In this document: piece by piece, positions 4,832 through 5,649 of the stretch
Layout: each line of letters begins with the position of its first letter
Position numbering within the stretch: position 1 is the first letter of the stretch
Program-made: the position numbers and the translations under genes
Source: an uncultured Clostridia bacterium
Lineage (GTDB): Bacteria; Bacillota_A; Clostridia; TANB77; CAG-508
Assembly: GCA_949747745.1 (NCBI GenBank)
Contig: CATKFT010000152.1
Location: 1-5,649 of the forward strand
Length of the DNA stretch: 5,649 bases
Direction: 5' to 3'
Notes under the pieces: generated by a model
Seen by the model: only the letters and a program-made list of their open reading frames with translations
What the model was told of the DNA's origin: nothing
Database searches by the model: none

Positions 4832-5649
4832 ATGGCAAAGATTTTAGAAGATATTTCAAGGACATTTAATGAATTTTTATTATTACCAAATTTAACAACA
4901 GAAGATTGTATTCCAGATAAAGTTTCATTAAAAACACCACTTGTAAAATATAAAAAAGGAGAAGAACCAAAATATTCAGCAAATGTACCAATGGTATCAG
5001 CAATTATGCAATCTGTTTCAGGTGAGCAAATGGGAATAGCTCTTGCAAGAGAAGGTGGAGTTGCATTTATTTATGGTGCACAATCAATTGAAGCACAAGC
5101 TGAAATGGTATATCATGTAAAAAAACATAAAGCAGGTTTTGTTATTAGTGATTCAAATGTAAAAAGTGGAACTACTTTAAGAGAAGTAATTAAATTAGTA
5201 GAAGAAACAGGACATTCAACAGTAATTGTAACAGATGATGGAACAGCAAGTGGAAAATTTTTAGGACTTGTAACAGATAAAGATTATCGTATAACAAGAG
5301 ATAACCAAGATGCACCAATAGATGATTTCATGACAAAAGCTCAAAATGTAGTATCTGCAAAAAAAGGAATTACACTTGCAGAAGCAAATGATATAATTTG
5401 GGAAAACAAAATAAATTGTTTACCAATATTAACAGAAGAAGGAAACTTAAAATATTTAGTATTTAGAAGAGATTATGAAGAAAGAAAGAATAACCCAAAT
5501 TCTTTATTAGATGAAAACAAACGTTATATTGTAGGTGCAGGTATTAATACAAGAGATTATGAAGAAAGAATACCAGCACTTGTTAATGCAGGTGTAGATG
5601 TATTATGTATGGATTCATCTGATGGATACTCAGTATGGCAAAAGAGAAC
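4832..5649 (+). CDS. guaB: Inosine-5'-monophosphate dehydrogenase, 3' end outside window
   Basis: IMP dehydrogenase oxidises IMP to XMP with NAD+ (EC 1.1.1.205), the committed step of guanine nucleotide synthesis. 272 codons are present; the family length is near 500. The start is supported by AGGAGG (4817-4822), nine bases before ATG. Visible parts are the N-terminal strand FNEFLLLPNLT (13-23), PMVSAIMQSVSGEQM and ALAREGG of the barrel, and two CBS domains (about 102-156 and 163-217). The barrel then resumes with RYIVGAGINTRD, LVNAGVDVLCM and the IMP-site motif DSSDG, with Asp261. The catalytic Cys loop and flap lie beyond the window. It is the divergent subtype with FNEFLLLP in place of the usual FDDVLL-P, closely resembling Tritrichomonas foetus IMPDH as I recall it. 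It probably shares a transcript with the small membrane-protein gene upstream. Confidence 0.95.
   Translation, partial: MAKILEDISRTFNEFLLLPNLTTEDCIPDKVSLKTPLVKYKKGEEPKYSANVPMVSAIMQSVSGEQMGIALAREGGVAFIYGAQSIEAQAEMVYHVKKHKAGFVISDSNVKSGTTLREVIKLVEETGHSTVIVTDDGTASGKFLGLVTDKDYRITRDNQDAPIDDFMTKAQNVVSAKKGITLAEANDIIWENKINCLPILTEEGNLKYLVFRRDYEERKNNPNSLLDENKRYIVGAGINTRDYEERIPALVNAGVDVLCMDSSDGYSVWQKR

Noticed and set aside
4832..5649. GMP reductase as the identity of the last gene
   Set aside because: The two CBS domains inserted after about residue 100 and the DSSDG and GAGINTRD motifs fit IMP dehydrogenase. GMP reductase lacks the CBS insert.

Overview
The window is about 70% A+T and reads as chromosomal DNA of a low-GC, anaerobic, fermentative clostridium-like Firmicute. 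Three things point there. The RNase P RNA is the ancestral A-type (CCGGGCTCC paired with GAACCCGGC) and not the B-type of Bacillus and Mollicutes. There is a pta-ackA acetate-forming gene pair. The IMP dehydrogenase belongs to the divergent subgroup that also includes the Tritrichomonas enzyme. The species cannot be named from this sequence.

Layout. From the left, a minus-strand gene for a 144-residue helical protein of unknown function (63-497) ends in a strong terminator hairpin (15-58). Diverging from it, rnpB lies on the plus strand (662-1028) with its own promoter. It converges on a minus-strand RluA/RluD-family pseudouridine synthase gene (1053-1945), and the two share one hairpin terminator. 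The synthase gene is broken by two separate one-base insertions, each an extra C before GGT, flanking the catalytic motif. A divergent promoter region (1985-2051) separates it from pta.

The pta gene (2079-3083) and ackA (3226-4416) convert acetyl-CoA to acetate through acetyl phosphate with ATP formation. A 142-base gap between them carries an extended -10 promoter, so ackA may also be transcribed on its own. AckA has two unusual residues at its expected nucleotide-binding loops. After ackA come about 230 AT-rich bases with an unassigned foldable segment and a clear promoter. Next is a 45-residue single-pass membrane protein gene (4647-4784), whose last codons form an intrinsic-terminator-like hairpin, and then guaB (4832 to the window edge), which is cut off at the end.

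Most of this is housekeeping. The most unusual points are the twin frameshifts in the pseudouridine synthase gene, the small membrane-protein gene with a terminator built into its 3' end in front of guaB, the apparently degenerate L15 tRNA-CCA contact in rnpB, and the Tritrichomonas-like IMP dehydrogenase. I see no defence system, mobile element, CRISPR array or tRNA gene.
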